From Rhodoferax sp. (GTDB lineage: Bacteria; Pseudomonadota; Gammaproteobacteria; Burkholderiales; Burkholderiaceae_C), in assembly GCA_021738345.1 (NCBI GenBank), contig JAIPCE010000006.1:1-43628 (forward strand): DNA of 43,628 nucleotides, in the 5' to 3' direction. Every line of letters begins with the position of its first letter. Position 1 is the stretch's first letter. The notes beneath the pieces were generated by a model. That model saw nothing but the letters and a program-made list of their open reading frames with translations. It was not told the origin of the DNA and did not search any database. Shown one piece after another: positions 18,916 to 27,899 of this stretch. Both the position numbers and the translations under genes were made by a program.

Positions 18916-19186
18916 GGGAAAATGCTAGCACTTTAGGCCAAGAAGGAAGAGAAAAAAGCCGAAAGTTTGAGGCAAAGTATCAGTTGGTGATTGGTTGAGG
19001 CGGTGGCTTCGACTCGCTGAGGGGCAAGGCTGCGCCTGGCACAGTCCTCTGCCCAAACATCACCCTTCTGGACGGTGTTTTTCATGGTGAACCTGCCACG
19101 CGGGCAGGAAATCTAGCATTGACACGGGGTTCGAAGTCTGTTGCAGGGCGCGATATTGCGGCGCGTGTGGTTGAACGGCCTATCCC

Positions 19187-19885
19187 TTAGCCCTGTCCGT
19201 AATACGCGCCCGGGCCGTGTTTGCGCAAATAGTGTTTGTCCAGCAGGTGCTGCGGCATGTTCGGCTGGTTCGGGTTGAGTTGCAGGGTGTGCATGGCCAT
19301 CTGGGCGGTTATTTCAAGCACGGCCGCGTTATGCACAGCGGTGCTGGCATCTGCACCCCAGGCGAACGGGCCATGGTTGGCGACCAGCACCGCCGGCATG
19401 TGGTCCGGATTGAGCCTTGCCTGGCGAAAACACTCCACGATGGCAAGTCCGGTGAGCGCTTCGTACTGTCCGGCAGTGTCTGTCTGCGTAAGGACCTCGG
19501 TGCAGGGTATGGCGCCATAGAAATAGTCTGCGTGCGTGGTCCCTAGCGGCGGAATGCTCCGACAGGCCTGCGCCCAGGCCGTCGCCCACCTTGAATGGGT
19601 GTGCACAATGCCGCCCAGCGTGGGGTAGTGGCGGTACAACTCCAGGTGCGTGGGCAGGTCCGACGAAGGTTTTAATGAGCCCGCAGTGGCCTGTCCCCGT
19701 GCGTCGACCACCACCATGTCGTCGAGCTTCATGGTGCTGTAGGGCACGCCGCTGGGCTTGATCACAATGGCGCCGCTCTGGGCGTCTTTGCCGCTGACAT
19801 TGCCCCAGGTAAAGTCAACCAGCCCCAGGCGTACAAGCTCCAGATTGGCCTCTAGAACCTGCTGTTTCAATGCTTGTAGACTCAT
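19187..19885 (-). CDS. araD: L-ribulose-5-phosphate 4-epimerase (AraD/UlaF/SgbE family)
   Basis: This class II aldolase-fold enzyme interconverts L-ribulose 5-phosphate and D-xylulose 5-phosphate. The 232-residue length fits. The Zn site is visible as the HTHSRWA motif near residue 96, with a later histidine, expected from the family, further on. TWGNVSGKD near residue 27 and KPSGVPY near residue 43 form the phosphate-binding region. Its ATG overlaps the stop of the 3-epimerase gene by four bases, so the two are translationally coupled. The pair would convert L-xylulose 5-phosphate to D-xylulose 5-phosphate for the pentose phosphate pathway; the upstream sugar is not shown by the window. Confidence 0.9.
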   Translation of the reverse strand: MSLQALKQQVLEANLELVRLGLVDFTWGNVSGKDAQSGAIVIKPSGVPYSTMKLDDMVVVDARGQATAGSLKPSSDLPTHLELYRHYPTLGGIVHTHSRWATAWAQACRSIPPLGTTHADYFYGAIPCTEVLTQTDTAGQYEALTGLAIVECFRQARLNPDHMPAVLVANHGPFAWGADASTAVHNAAVLEITAQMAMHTLQLNPNQPNMPQHLLDKHYLRKHGPGAYYGQG

Positions 19886-20736
19886 ACGAAACCTCCGTGT
19901 TGCAAGCGCTCACCGACCCATTGCCGGGCTGCGCGGATTTCTTGAATCGGGTCGTCCGATTTTTCAGTCCACATCTCTACCAGAAATGGGCCTGCATATC
20001 CCAGAGCATGCAGCGTCTTGAAGCAGATCACAAAATCGACGCTGCCCTGGCCAAAGGGAATGTCCCGAAATGCACCAGCGAAGTTAGGGCCCACAGGCAG
20101 GGTCTCTTTGACGTGCACGCCCACGATATGGTGGATGCCAAGGGTGAGTTCGCGCACCACATCATTGCCCCAGGCAGTGAGGTTGCCCAGGTCCGGGTAG
20201 ACCTGGAACCAGGGCGAGGGCAATTGCTCTTTGAGCACCAGAAATTTGGAGATGGAGTTGAGGAAGGTGGTGTCCATGATTTCCAGCGCCAGCATGACCT
20301 GGTGCTGCGCCGCCACTTCGAGGGCGCGCTGCATGCCCTCCAGGTAACGCTGACGCGAATCATGCGTGCCGGGTTCGTAGTACACGTCGTACCCCGCCAG
20401 TTGAATGACCCGGATGCCGGTGTCGCTGGCAAAGCCGATGGCCTTTTCCATGAACCGCGCGGCCTGCTCCCGCACCGTTGCGTCAGCACTGCCAAATGGA
20501 ATTTTGCGATGTCCCGAAAGACACATCGAGGGCACCACCATGCCTTCTTCGCGAGCGGCGGCAAAGAAGGCGAGTCGCTCTGCCATCGTCCAGTCCAGCC
20601 GCGCCATGCGCTCTGGCGTTTCGTCGACCGAAATTTCCAAAAAGTCGTAGCCGGCTTCACGCGCGACACGAAAGCGCTGCGCCCAGCTCAGGTCTTTGGG
20701 CAGTGCCTTTTCATAAATACCCACAGGATTTTTCAT
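19882..20736 (-). CDS. ulaE: L-ribulose-5-phosphate (L-xylulose-5-P) 3-epimerase, UlaE/SgbU family
   Basis: A 284-residue xylose-isomerase-like TIM-barrel protein. It starts MKNPVGIYEKALPKDLSWAQ, and the segments FLEISVDETPERMARLDW, VPSMCLSGHRKIPFGS and LALEIMDTTFLNS match UlaE-type epimerases, whose metal ligands are Glu/Asp/His in such positions. It converts L-xylulose 5-phosphate to L-ribulose 5-phosphate, the substrate of the adjacent 4-epimerase. It precedes araD with a four-base overlap and follows the beta-propeller gene by 150 bases. Confidence 0.88.
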   Translation of the reverse strand: MKNPVGIYEKALPKDLSWAQRFRVAREAGYDFLEISVDETPERMARLDWTMAERLAFFAAAREEGMVVPSMCLSGHRKIPFGSADATVREQAARFMEKAIGFASDTGIRVIQLAGYDVYYEPGTHDSRQRYLEGMQRALEVAAQHQVMLALEIMDTTFLNSISKFLVLKEQLPSPWFQVYPDLGNLTAWGNDVVRELTLGIHHIVGVHVKETLPVGPNFAGAFRDIPFGQGSVDFVICFKTLHALGYAGPFLVEMWTEKSDDPIQEIRAARQWVGERLQHGGFV

Positions 20737-20821
20737 ATAGGACTATCTCCAGTTTGCAAGCTCCCCTTCAGGGGAATAGACGTTATTTGGGAGGGATATG
20801 CTCTTTTAGACTGGCATGTTC

Positions 20822-20852
20822 GAGGGCTCGGATGCAAGCATCCATAGGCCCT
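20822..20852. other. Strong hairpin in the spacer before the 3-epimerase gene
   Basis: An inverted repeat with an inner GGATGC-aa-GCATCC stem and an outer GAGGGC/GCCCTC-type stem lies between the beta-propeller gene and the 3-epimerase gene. In the direction of transcription (minus) it is not followed by a T-tract, so it is a poor intrinsic terminator. It may stabilise or process the intercistronic mRNA. Confidence 0.6.
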
Positions 20853-20886
20853 CTTTGCTTGCCACAACGGTCTGCCATGGCAGGCA

Positions 20887-21918
20887 TCAGGTGACAACGT
20901 ACAGCGCTGCTTCTGCCTTCTCGCGGTTGGCCGACACAATAATGTCCCGGCCCGCTTCGTGCATGACATGGACATTGCTCGGCCCCACGCCTTCTTCTAT
21001 CAGGCAGGCCTCTAACTGCAAGGGCTCGGTGCGCACCGCATGCACATAAAAAAGTTGCTGCTTGTCGCGACGACAGCCACCAATGAACACCGGCTTGCCG
21101 GCCAGCGTGGTACCCACCACCACGTGGTAAAAATCGCTGACTTCGGGGTGCTCGTACACCTTGGCAAAGGCGCCATTGATCTTTTTGTAAATTCTGAAAT
21201 AGCGGCCGTGAAAGGACTCGATCGTGGCGTACTCCAGTTCGCCATCGCCATCGATGTCGACCGCCGAGATGTCACTGATGGGCCAATCCATCAACTGCTC
21301 GATGCTCCACTGAGCGCCGGGCTGTTGCGGTGGCGTCACCTCAAACGCCCCTTGCTCGCAAGTGACCAAGCTAGACACCACGCCGTTGCGCGTCAGGCGG
21401 CTATAGCCATGGTTCTTGGCCAGCCCGTCTTTAAGCACCGAAACCTGCAAGGGACCAGAGCCGTTGTACTCGCCCACCCAAATCTTGCCCGGATTGCTCC
21501 AGTCTTCCTTTGACGCCTTGGTGGTGGCGAGGGTACAACCAATAAAGTACTGCGTGCCATGGGCCGGCAGCAAATCAAAGCGATGGATATAGGGCAGATG
21601 CAGCGCATCGGTCACCGCATAGCCGCCTGCGCGCAAGGGGCGCACATGCACCACCTTGGCCTCTTCCCACTGAAACATCTTGAAAAACTTCTGCACCGCC
21701 AGAAACGCACCGTTGCCCCCGACGATTGGCACCATGGACATGGTTCCGCCCGGACCGTCCCACACCGAGTGCGACTCGGTGTAGTCCGGACCTAACCACG
21801 CCAGGCACGGCCCTTCGCCCTCGGTGGCCACCAAAATTCGGGTCTGACCGTCGACCACAATGTGGTTGGCCGAGTAGCAACGGTTAAGTGACGTCAGAAA
21901 TCGTTTTTCAATGTTCAT
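20887..21918 (-). CDS. Cytosolic FG-GAP/VCBS-type beta-propeller protein
   Basis: A 343-residue protein without signal peptide or membrane helix. Repeated segments end in beta strands. One carries a calcium-type loop DIDGDGELEYATIE near residue 218; others are VVDGQTRILVATEGEG near residue 21 and GRDIIVSANREKAEAALYVV at the C-terminus. This is the pattern of FG-GAP/VCBS beta-propellers, which are more often secreted. It is the first gene of the pentulose-phosphate operon and sits directly behind the repeated AAAATGATA operators. A lactonase or sugar-sensing role would suit the context, but I see no catalytic signature and assign no function. Confidence 0.7.
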   Translation of the reverse strand: MNIEKRFLTSLNRCYSANHIVVDGQTRILVATEGEGPCLAWLGPDYTESHSVWDGPGGTMSMVPIVGGNGAFLAVQKFFKMFQWEEAKVVHVRPLRAGGYAVTDALHLPYIHRFDLLPAHGTQYFIGCTLATTKASKEDWSNPGKIWVGEYNGSGPLQVSVLKDGLAKNHGYSRLTRNGVVSSLVTCEQGAFEVTPPQQPGAQWSIEQLMDWPISDISAVDIDGDGELEYATIESFHGRYFRIYKKINGAFAKVYEHPEVSDFYHVVVGTTLAGKPVFIGGCRRDKQQLFYVHAVRTEPLQLEACLIEEGVGPSNVHVMHEAGRDIIVSANREKAEAALYVVT

Positions 21919-22539
21919 CAGCGGCTCACAAGATCAAAATGATAGATAAAATAGATCAATCAGATTTATATCGTTCCAAAATGATAAAAATCATACCGTA
22001 AATTGGGAGAAAATGATACTCTTTTTTACATTTTGATCGCACCCACGTATCTTGCAGCAAGGTGAGACGCGCAGGCATGGCCTCCAGCACTGCACGGTGC
22101 AACCCGGTCTGCACATGCCGCTTGCCGGTTGTTCCGGCCCGACACCACCCACGAACCTCGAAACAGACCCCATCACTGCGCGAGTGGCGCGAGGGTGCGG
22201 GCCTGCATTGGGAAACGTGACGGACATGCCCGGTGCCCAGGCGGTCTGTTTATGAATGGGAAGTGGTCATCCGTTTGCTGAGAACGAGTTTGTCAATCGG
22301 ATAGGCTTTTGTGCAGGACCTGCCGCGGACCAATTCCAGCTTCCGAGTAAGTCAATTTCAATATTTCAGTTAATGGCTAGCCGCCGTCTGGGGTGATCTT
22401 CATCCTCCTGAACTGCTTGCATGTCGCCATGATCGGTAAGCTGCGAGAGCCGGCAAACAAGCACTTGGTGTTTTTCATCAGCTTGACGAGCCAACCCCCC
22501 CCCCAGGCGCGCCTTCCGAGTTGGGTTTTTGGAGCATCA
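21919..22539. promoter_or_regulatory. Intergenic region with phased AAAATGATA operator repeats
   Basis: This 620-base gap holds no recognisable gene. Its first 120 bases are strikingly AT-rich. AAAATGATA occurs at 21936-21944, 21978-21986 and 22010-22018, and the inverse ATTTTGATC at 22030-22038. Spacings of 42 and 32 bases are close to four and three helical turns, so bound proteins would face the same side. The layout suits a DeoR- or GntR-type sugar regulator acting on the minus-strand operon starting at 21918. No regulator gene is in the window. The remaining 22046-22539 stretch shows nothing coding; it has a run of ten C at 22495-22504. Confidence 0.6.
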
Positions 22540-24108
22540 TCATGCTGGAGGGCGGTGCCGTTCGACAAGGATGAATTTCTGCACCTTTCCAGTCGGTGTA
22601 CGCGGCAAGGCTTGCGTTTGCAAGATGACCTGCTTGGGCACCCTGAAGCCAGCGAGTTGCTGACGGCAATGGGTCGCGATGGATTCCGGAGTGACTGCTG
22701 CCCCGGGAAGTGGCACCACTACAGCCGTTACGCGCTCGCCCCAGAGTTCGTCCGGCAGTCCGATGACGGCGCAGTCGAGAACCTCGGGGCAGGACATGAT
22801 CACATCCTCAACATCGGCTGCGTAAACATTCTGCCCGCCAGTGACGATCATGTCCTTCTTACGTCCGCGGATCGTCAGATAACCCTCCTCGTCCAGTGTA
22901 CCGAGGTCGCCAGTGTGCACCCAGCCGTCGCGAAAGATCTCGTTCGACTTTTCGGGATTCTCGTGGTAAGCGGTCGCACTGCCGGGCGAGCGTCCTACGA
23001 TTTCCCCGATCAGGCCTGGTGCAAGCACATCGCCCTTGTCGTTGACAACGCGCACCTCGGTATGCAGGATGGCCCGACCCACCGAGCCGGGACTGCGCAT
23101 GCGGTCATCCGGCGTACTGACCACCAAAGTGCCGGTCTCCTGGAGACCGTAGTACTCGTAAATAGGCACCTTGATCTTCGTGGCGATCTCCTCGCGAATC
23201 GTAGCCGGCAGCATTGCACCGGCAAATACTAGCGCTCGCAGCGACGACAGATCGTGCCGTGCAAGTTCCTCGTTCCCGAGAATCATAGCCATCATGGTGG
23301 GCACGAGGTTGCTGATTGTGATTCTCTCTCTCTCGATCAGTTTCAACGACCGCACCACGTCGAAGTTCATGATTACATGGCGAATTCCGTACATCATGCC
23401 GGCAACTGCCCAGGCGAAACCGACCCTGCCGAACATCGGGAACACGGTCAGAATCACATCGCGCTGACTGAGATCGAAAGCGTGAAACATGTTCATCAAC
23501 GTGGCGTTGTTGTACTGGGTCAGCACGTAGCACTTGGGCATGCCGGTGGTGCCTGACGTAAGGTTGAAATAGAACGGATCGGCTTCTTCAATTTCGACCT
23601 GCGGCTCGCCAGCATCCGAGCTGTCGAGCAGCTTCTCATAATGTTGCGGCGCAGGTTTTTCGCTTGCACCCAGTGGCAGGTTGTCTGCGCCGATCATTAC
23701 CAAATGCGATAGGGCTGGCAGGTCTTGCGATGCCTCAGCCGCGATATCTGCGAAGCCAGCTTCGCAGATCAGTGCCCGTGTGTTCAGACCTCGCATCAAC
23801 CCCAGCAGCTCTGGCTTGGCCAGGCGGTAATTGAGTGGTATGCCGATTAGTCCGGTTTTGGCCAGCGCAAAAAAGGTCTCTACGATCTCGACCCGGTTCG
23901 TGGTTAGGAAGGCGACGACATCACCCTTTTTCAAACCCATTTCGGACAAGCCGTTGGCAAGCCGGTTGCAGCGTTCGTTGACCTGTCGAAAGTTGAAGCG
24001 ACGCTCGGTGGAGCTGCAATAGAACGCCTCGCGTTCGCCGAAACGCAGCGCTGCAGTCACCAGGATATTGCCAACGACGAATTTCCCCATGCCGCGTTTA
24101 ATTGCCAT
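22540..24108 (-). CDS. Acyl-CoA ligase (AMP-forming), FadD3-like
   Basis: This 522-residue adenylate-forming enzyme activates a carboxylic acid to its CoA thioester. The P-loop is FNLTSGTTGMPKC near residue 177 (Cys where Gly is common). YEYYGLQETG is motif A5, GWVHTGDLGTLDEEGY motif A7 and GRKKDMIVTGGQNVY motif A8. The catalytic lysine lies in PRTPTGKVQK near the C-terminus. The ATG at 24108 has a GGAGAG site upstream. It is the last gene of the DUF35-thiolase-hydratase-dehydrogenase-ligase operon. The substrate is not inferable from sequence alone. Confidence 0.9.
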   Translation of the reverse strand: MAIKRGMGKFVVGNILVTAALRFGEREAFYCSSTERRFNFRQVNERCNRLANGLSEMGLKKGDVVAFLTTNRVEIVETFFALAKTGLIGIPLNYRLAKPELLGLMRGLNTRALICEAGFADIAAEASQDLPALSHLVMIGADNLPLGASEKPAPQHYEKLLDSSDAGEPQVEIEEADPFYFNLTSGTTGMPKCYVLTQYNNATLMNMFHAFDLSQRDVILTVFPMFGRVGFAWAVAGMMYGIRHVIMNFDVVRSLKLIERERITISNLVPTMMAMILGNEELARHDLSSLRALVFAGAMLPATIREEIATKIKVPIYEYYGLQETGTLVVSTPDDRMRSPGSVGRAILHTEVRVVNDKGDVLAPGLIGEIVGRSPGSATAYHENPEKSNEIFRDGWVHTGDLGTLDEEGYLTIRGRKKDMIVTGGQNVYAADVEDVIMSCPEVLDCAVIGLPDELWGERVTAVVVPLPGAAVTPESIATHCRQQLAGFRVPKQVILQTQALPRTPTGKVQKFILVERHRPPA

Positions 24109-24123
24109 AGTTCTCTCCGGATT

Positions 24124-25281
24124 TCAAGCAAGAAGCCTTCGGGCGATCAGGTCCTTCATGATTTCGTTGGTGCCGCCAACGATTTTCTGCACCCGAGCGT
24201 CGGCATAAAGGCGGGCAATCGGATACTCTTCCATGTAGCCGTAGCCGCCAAATAGTTGCAGGCACTCGTCGGTAACCCGGCAAAGTTGCTCAGTGCACCA
24301 CCATTTAGCCATGTAGGCAGCCTCGACGTCTAGTTTGTCGTCCAAAAGGCGCTGCACGCAGTCGTTGACAAAAGTGCGAACGACATGCGCCGTGGTGGCG
24401 CACTCGGCCAGCTTGAAACGCGTATTTTGAAAATCCGCTAACGTTTGTCCGAACGCCTTGCGTTGCTTGGTGTATTCCACCGTCAGGTCGACCGCGCGCT
24501 CGATGACCGCCGCCGCCGCAACCGCCAACAGGGTGCGTTCGTAGGGCAACTGCCCCATCAACTGCGCAAATCCGCAGCCTTCATTGCCTCCCAGCAAATG
24601 GCTACGCGGAACTCGCACGTTGTCAAAAAATAGTTCGCACGTATCCGAGGCGTGTTGCCCCAGTTTGCTAAGTTTTCGTCCTACCGAAAAGCCAGGCAGG
24701 TCTTCGGTCTCCAGAACAATCAGGGACACACCGCCACTGCCCTGGCCGCCGGTGCGGACCGCAACCACCAGCAAATTTCCTGTCGCCCCATTGGTGATAA
24801 ATATCTTGGCTCCGTTGATCAGATACTCGTCGCCATCGCGCAGGGCAGTCGTCCGAAGCGCCTTGAGATCCGAGCCGCATCCGGGTTCGGTCATCGCGAT
24901 GGCGGCCAGCATTTCCCCGCTGGCAAGCTTGGGGAGCCAGCGCGTCTTCTGATCCTCGGTTCCATAGTCAAGGATGTAATGCGAGACGATTGAGTGGACT
25001 CCGGTGATGGTGGGTATTTCCGCCTTCGCCAACTCGTCTGCGACGACCAGTTGGTAGGCGAGCGTGGCTCCCGCGCCGCCAAAGCGCTCGTCGATTTCCG
25101 GCAACAAGGCACCGATAGCAGCTAAGGGGCGCCAGGCTTCACGCGGAATAAACCCCTGTTTTCGCCAGCCCTCAAGTCTTGGGGACAGCTCCGACGCAAT
25201 GACGCGCCGTACCTGATTCCGAAAGGACTCAATCTCTTCGTCCATCCACGGGTGCTGGTGCAATTGCGGCAAGATATTCAT
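24124..25281 (-). CDS. Acyl-CoA dehydrogenase
   Basis: A 385-residue FAD enzyme introducing an alpha,beta double bond into an acyl-CoA. Family landmarks: AIAMTEPGCGSDLKALRTTA near residue 128, KIFITNGATGNLLVVAVRTG near residue 158, and the C-terminal FGGYGYMEEYPIARLYADAR and GGTNEIMKDLIAR. It is complete and starts at an ATG with an AGGA site. It lies between the hydratase and ligase genes of the minus-strand operon. Its C-terminus provides the reference for recognising the dehydrogenase remnant at 34706-34806. Confidence 0.95.
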   Translation of the reverse strand: MNILPQLHQHPWMDEEIESFRNQVRRVIASELSPRLEGWRKQGFIPREAWRPLAAIGALLPEIDERFGGAGATLAYQLVVADELAKAEIPTITGVHSIVSHYILDYGTEDQKTRWLPKLASGEMLAAIAMTEPGCGSDLKALRTTALRDGDEYLINGAKIFITNGATGNLLVVAVRTGGQGSGGVSLIVLETEDLPGFSVGRKLSKLGQHASDTCELFFDNVRVPRSHLLGGNEGCGFAQLMGQLPYERTLLAVAAAAVIERAVDLTVEYTKQRKAFGQTLADFQNTRFKLAECATTAHVVRTFVNDCVQRLLDDKLDVEAAYMAKWWCTEQLCRVTDECLQLFGGYGYMEEYPIARLYADARVQKIVGGTNEIMKDLIARRLLA

Positions 25282-25311
25282 GGGACTATCCTCGGGGGAA
25301 AACTGTGCGCA

Positions 25312-26100
25312 TCATGAACCGGTAAAAGCGGGGAGGCGCTTTTCAGTGAAGGCACGAACACCCTCCTGAAAATCCGAGCGGCGAGCACAATCAGACAGAA
25401 TTTGGCGTTCCAGATTGAGTTGCGCAAGGAGCTCGCCGGCCTGCAGGGCGTTGCACAATTTCTTGATACCGCCAAGCGATCCTGGAGCCGAGCATGCCAA
25501 ACGCTTGACCAGCGCCTCTGCGGCAGCGGCCAAGGCGTCCACCGGATAGAGCGCATCGACCACACCCGCCTTCAAACAATCCTCGGCGTTGACGGATTCG
25601 CTGAGCATCAGCCATTGCTTGGCCCGCACAGCCCCGATTCGGCGGGACAAAAAATAGGACACGCCAAGATCCGGTGTAACGCCCAGGGCTGAATAGCCGG
25701 TGCGCAATTTCATCGACGTCGCGCCAAGCACAAAGTCTGCGCACAAGGCCAGGGCAATACCGGCGCCGCCGACCGGACCGCTGACGGCAGATACCACGGG
25801 GATGGGGCCAGTGGCGAGTCGGTACAACGCCGGATTGGCGACTTCCAGAGTACGATCAACCTCCACATGGAAATTCTTGCCGGCTGCGAGCATCCAGCCG
25901 ATGTCGCCGCCGGCGCAGAACACACTCCCCTGCGCTGACAGCAGCACGACCCGGGGCGCTAACGCGATGACCTCATCAATAGCGCCCGCCAGGGCGCTCA
26001 GCAGGGCAAAGTTCAGAGCGTTGGCCTTTTCCGGGCGCTGCAGAACAATATGACCGACTGCGTCCACGACGCCCCAGGCAACCCCGTCTTTTACCTTCAT
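25312..26100 (-). CDS. Enoyl-CoA hydratase/isomerase family protein
   Basis: A 262-residue crotonase-fold protein. The oxyanion-hole segment is SVFCAGGDIGW near residue 61, and SGPVGGAGIALALCADFVLG near residue 107 is the second signature. The first catalytic Glu position of classic hydratases reads Ala here. The second lies in GVTPDLGVSYFL with Asp, as in PaaG-type isomerases. So isomerase or another crotonase activity is as likely as hydration. The C-terminal DFQEGVRAFTEKRLPAFTG is typical. It sits between the dehydrogenase and thiolase-like genes. Confidence 0.88.
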   Translation of the reverse strand: MKVKDGVAWGVVDAVGHIVLQRPEKANALNFALLSALAGAIDEVIALAPRVVLLSAQGSVFCAGGDIGWMLAAGKNFHVEVDRTLEVANPALYRLATGPIPVVSAVSGPVGGAGIALALCADFVLGATSMKLRTGYSALGVTPDLGVSYFLSRRIGAVRAKQWLMLSESVNAEDCLKAGVVDALYPVDALAAAAEALVKRLACSAPGSLGGIKKLCNALQAGELLAQLNLERQILSDCARRSDFQEGVRAFTEKRLPAFTGS

Positions 26101-26121
26101 CGGCGCACCCTCATGTTCGAT

Positions 26122-27270
26122 TCAACGCTGAAGAATGACAACGGAACTTACTCCGGGGGCACCATACACCTGGCACAGGCCATTCTTCGGGCTGTTAGCT
26201 ACCTGGCGTCCAGTGGCGTCGCCGCGGAGTTGAAGGCAGGTCTCAAAAACTTGTCTGAGAGCCGACGCTCCGATCGGTTCACCATTGGCCATGAGACCGC
26301 CGTCGGTATTGATCGGGAGGGTGCCGTCAATGCCGGTGCTGCCGTCCTGGATCAGCCTTTCCTGTTCGCCATTTGCGCAGAGACCGGTTTCCGCCATGTG
26401 CATGATCTCGTTGCCGGGTTCGGAGTCCTGGACTTGCGCGATCTGGATTTCATCGGGACCTATGCCCGCCATGTCAAAGGCCGCCTTGGCAGCGATGGCC
26501 GTGGGGCTTGGCGCATTCTCCAGAGGCTTCGACGGGGAGAAGACCTCCAGCGATCCGAATTGCCGCGTTCGCAGCGCATAGCCCTTGATATAGACCGGCT
26601 TGCTGGTCAGGCGTCGCGCGACGTCTCCTTTGCAAATGACGAGGGCGGCGGCACCTTCCGATGGCGAGCAGACCATGTATTGACGGAAAGGCAGGTTGAT
26701 CGCTCTGGAATTGGCAATAGTCTCGTAGTCCATCTCGCTACGGCGCCAGGCCTTGGGATTGAGCGCCCCATTGTGGTAAGCCTTCATCGCTACCTTGACC
26801 AGCGTGTCATTTGAAATCCCGTAATCGTGCATATATCGCTGCGTCTTCATGGCGAAAAACTGAACCGTCGTCAGGAAGCCAATCTCGCCGTACCAGCTGT
26901 CCACATTCCACTCTTGGGCATTTAGACCAAACATCCCGCGCAGATGTTTGTCGAATCCGACCACCAGCGCTATATCCGCGAGTCCGGATTGGATGCTCAT
27001 GCAAGCATTGATGAGGGCACTGCCGCCGGTTGCACAACCGCCCGATACGTTGGTGAATGGTATGCTTCGCAGGCCGAGCCGCGAGACCAGGGAGTCGGCG
27101 AATCTGCCATCCTTGCTGGCGCCACATGCATATTGAATATCGTTCCAACCAAGTCCCGCGTCTGCCAATGCCTCGCGGATGGCAAAAACCGCCATGTCGG
27201 CTTCAGTCTTGCCGTCGTGACGTCCAAACGGATGGAGCCCAATTCCTGCAATCGCCAAATCGTTCATCAA
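26122..27270 (-). CDS. Thiolase-like protein (Ltp2-type, putative CoA-ester aldolase)
   Basis: A 382-residue thiolase-fold protein of the lipid-transfer (SCP-x/Ltp) branch. The N-terminal nucleophile region reads NVSGGCATGGSALINACMSI. Two catalytic landmarks of true thiolases are altered. The usual GHPxGA is NGEPIGASALRQ (Glu for His) near residue 326. The C-terminal Cys-Gly-Gly motif is replaced by YGAPGVSSVVIL. Such changes occur in Ltp2-like proteins that perform retro-aldol cleavage together with a DUF35 partner, and the preceding gene encodes exactly a DUF35 protein. Aldolase rather than thiolase activity is therefore my inference. Confidence 0.85.
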   Translation of the reverse strand: MMNDLAIAGIGLHPFGRHDGKTEADMAVFAIREALADAGLGWNDIQYACGASKDGRFADSLVSRLGLRSIPFTNVSGGCATGGSALINACMSIQSGLADIALVVGFDKHLRGMFGLNAQEWNVDSWYGEIGFLTTVQFFAMKTQRYMHDYGISNDTLVKVAMKAYHNGALNPKAWRRSEMDYETIANSRAINLPFRQYMVCSPSEGAAALVICKGDVARRLTSKPVYIKGYALRTRQFGSLEVFSPSKPLENAPSPTAIAAKAAFDMAGIGPDEIQIAQVQDSEPGNEIMHMAETGLCANGEQERLIQDGSTGIDGTLPINTDGGLMANGEPIGASALRQVFETCLQLRGDATGRQVANSPKNGLCQVYGAPGVSSVVILQR

Positions 27271-27324
27271 ACACCTCGCTAATACTGCCTTAACGTCTCG
27301 GAAGTTCTCTGTCAGGATTCCAAG

Positions 27325-27756
27325 TCATACGCCTGCTGGACGAAACGCATAGATCATGATTTCGCGGTCGCCGTCTTCCCGATATTTGACAATCTCAAGT
27401 TCCATCGGCATGCCAATCTTCAACTGCGTCTCATCGTCCACCAGAAGCCTGGACTCGACCATCACCTGGTCCGGCAGCTCGATGTAGCCAACATAGTAGG
27501 GTTTGAATGTCTCTTCGGTATCACCTGCCTTGTAGGGCGGCTTGGGACGAAAGCTCTGGGATGTCCATGTCCAAAGCGTACCCTTGCTAGCAAGCTCGGT
27601 GTCGGTCAACGTCTCCAAACCACACTTTGGACAACAATCGGCCCTAGGAAAGGTGATATTTCCACACCCGGCGCACCGGCTGCCAAGCAAGCGTGGCTGA
27701 TCCGAAGGCCAAGTAAACAATTCGGGAGCAATAGGAACTTGTCTGCTGTCATTCAT
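27325..27756 (-). CDS. Zn-ribbon/OB-fold DUF35 protein, partner of the thiolase-like protein
   Basis: The start chosen is the ATG at 27754-27756 (MNDSRQVPIAPELFTWPSDQ), giving 143 residues, normal for the family; an upstream in-frame ATG adds an unlikely tail. The rubredoxin-like Zn ribbon has CAGC near residue 29 and CPKC near residue 43, followed by the OB fold (PYYVGYIELPDQVMVESRLL). DUF35 proteins bind thiolase-like partners and CoA esters and are needed for activity of Ltp2-type aldolases in steroid side-chain degradation. It is the first gene of the minus-strand operon. Confidence 0.9.
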   Translation of the reverse strand: MNDSRQVPIAPELFTWPSDQPRLLGSRCAGCGNITFPRADCCPKCGLETLTDTELASKGTLWTWTSQSFRPKPPYKAGDTEETFKPYYVGYIELPDQVMVESRLLVDDETQLKIGMPMELEIVKYREDGDREIMIYAFRPAGV

Positions 27757-27899
27757 TGTTCCGTGCCTTTGCTGATTCTGCAGATTCATGGCACTCAATA
27801 TATTGGTGGACAGGCAAATCCTCAATGGCAAATCGCATCAAGAAATTGACAATGGACATCAATCGTCAGCGTTGCGCTTGCGATTGATGGCAGATCAGA

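Noticed and set aside
22495-22504. Run of ten C as a phase-variation tract
   Set aside because: It lies past the stop of the acyl-CoA ligase gene and outside any plausible reading frame or core promoter.
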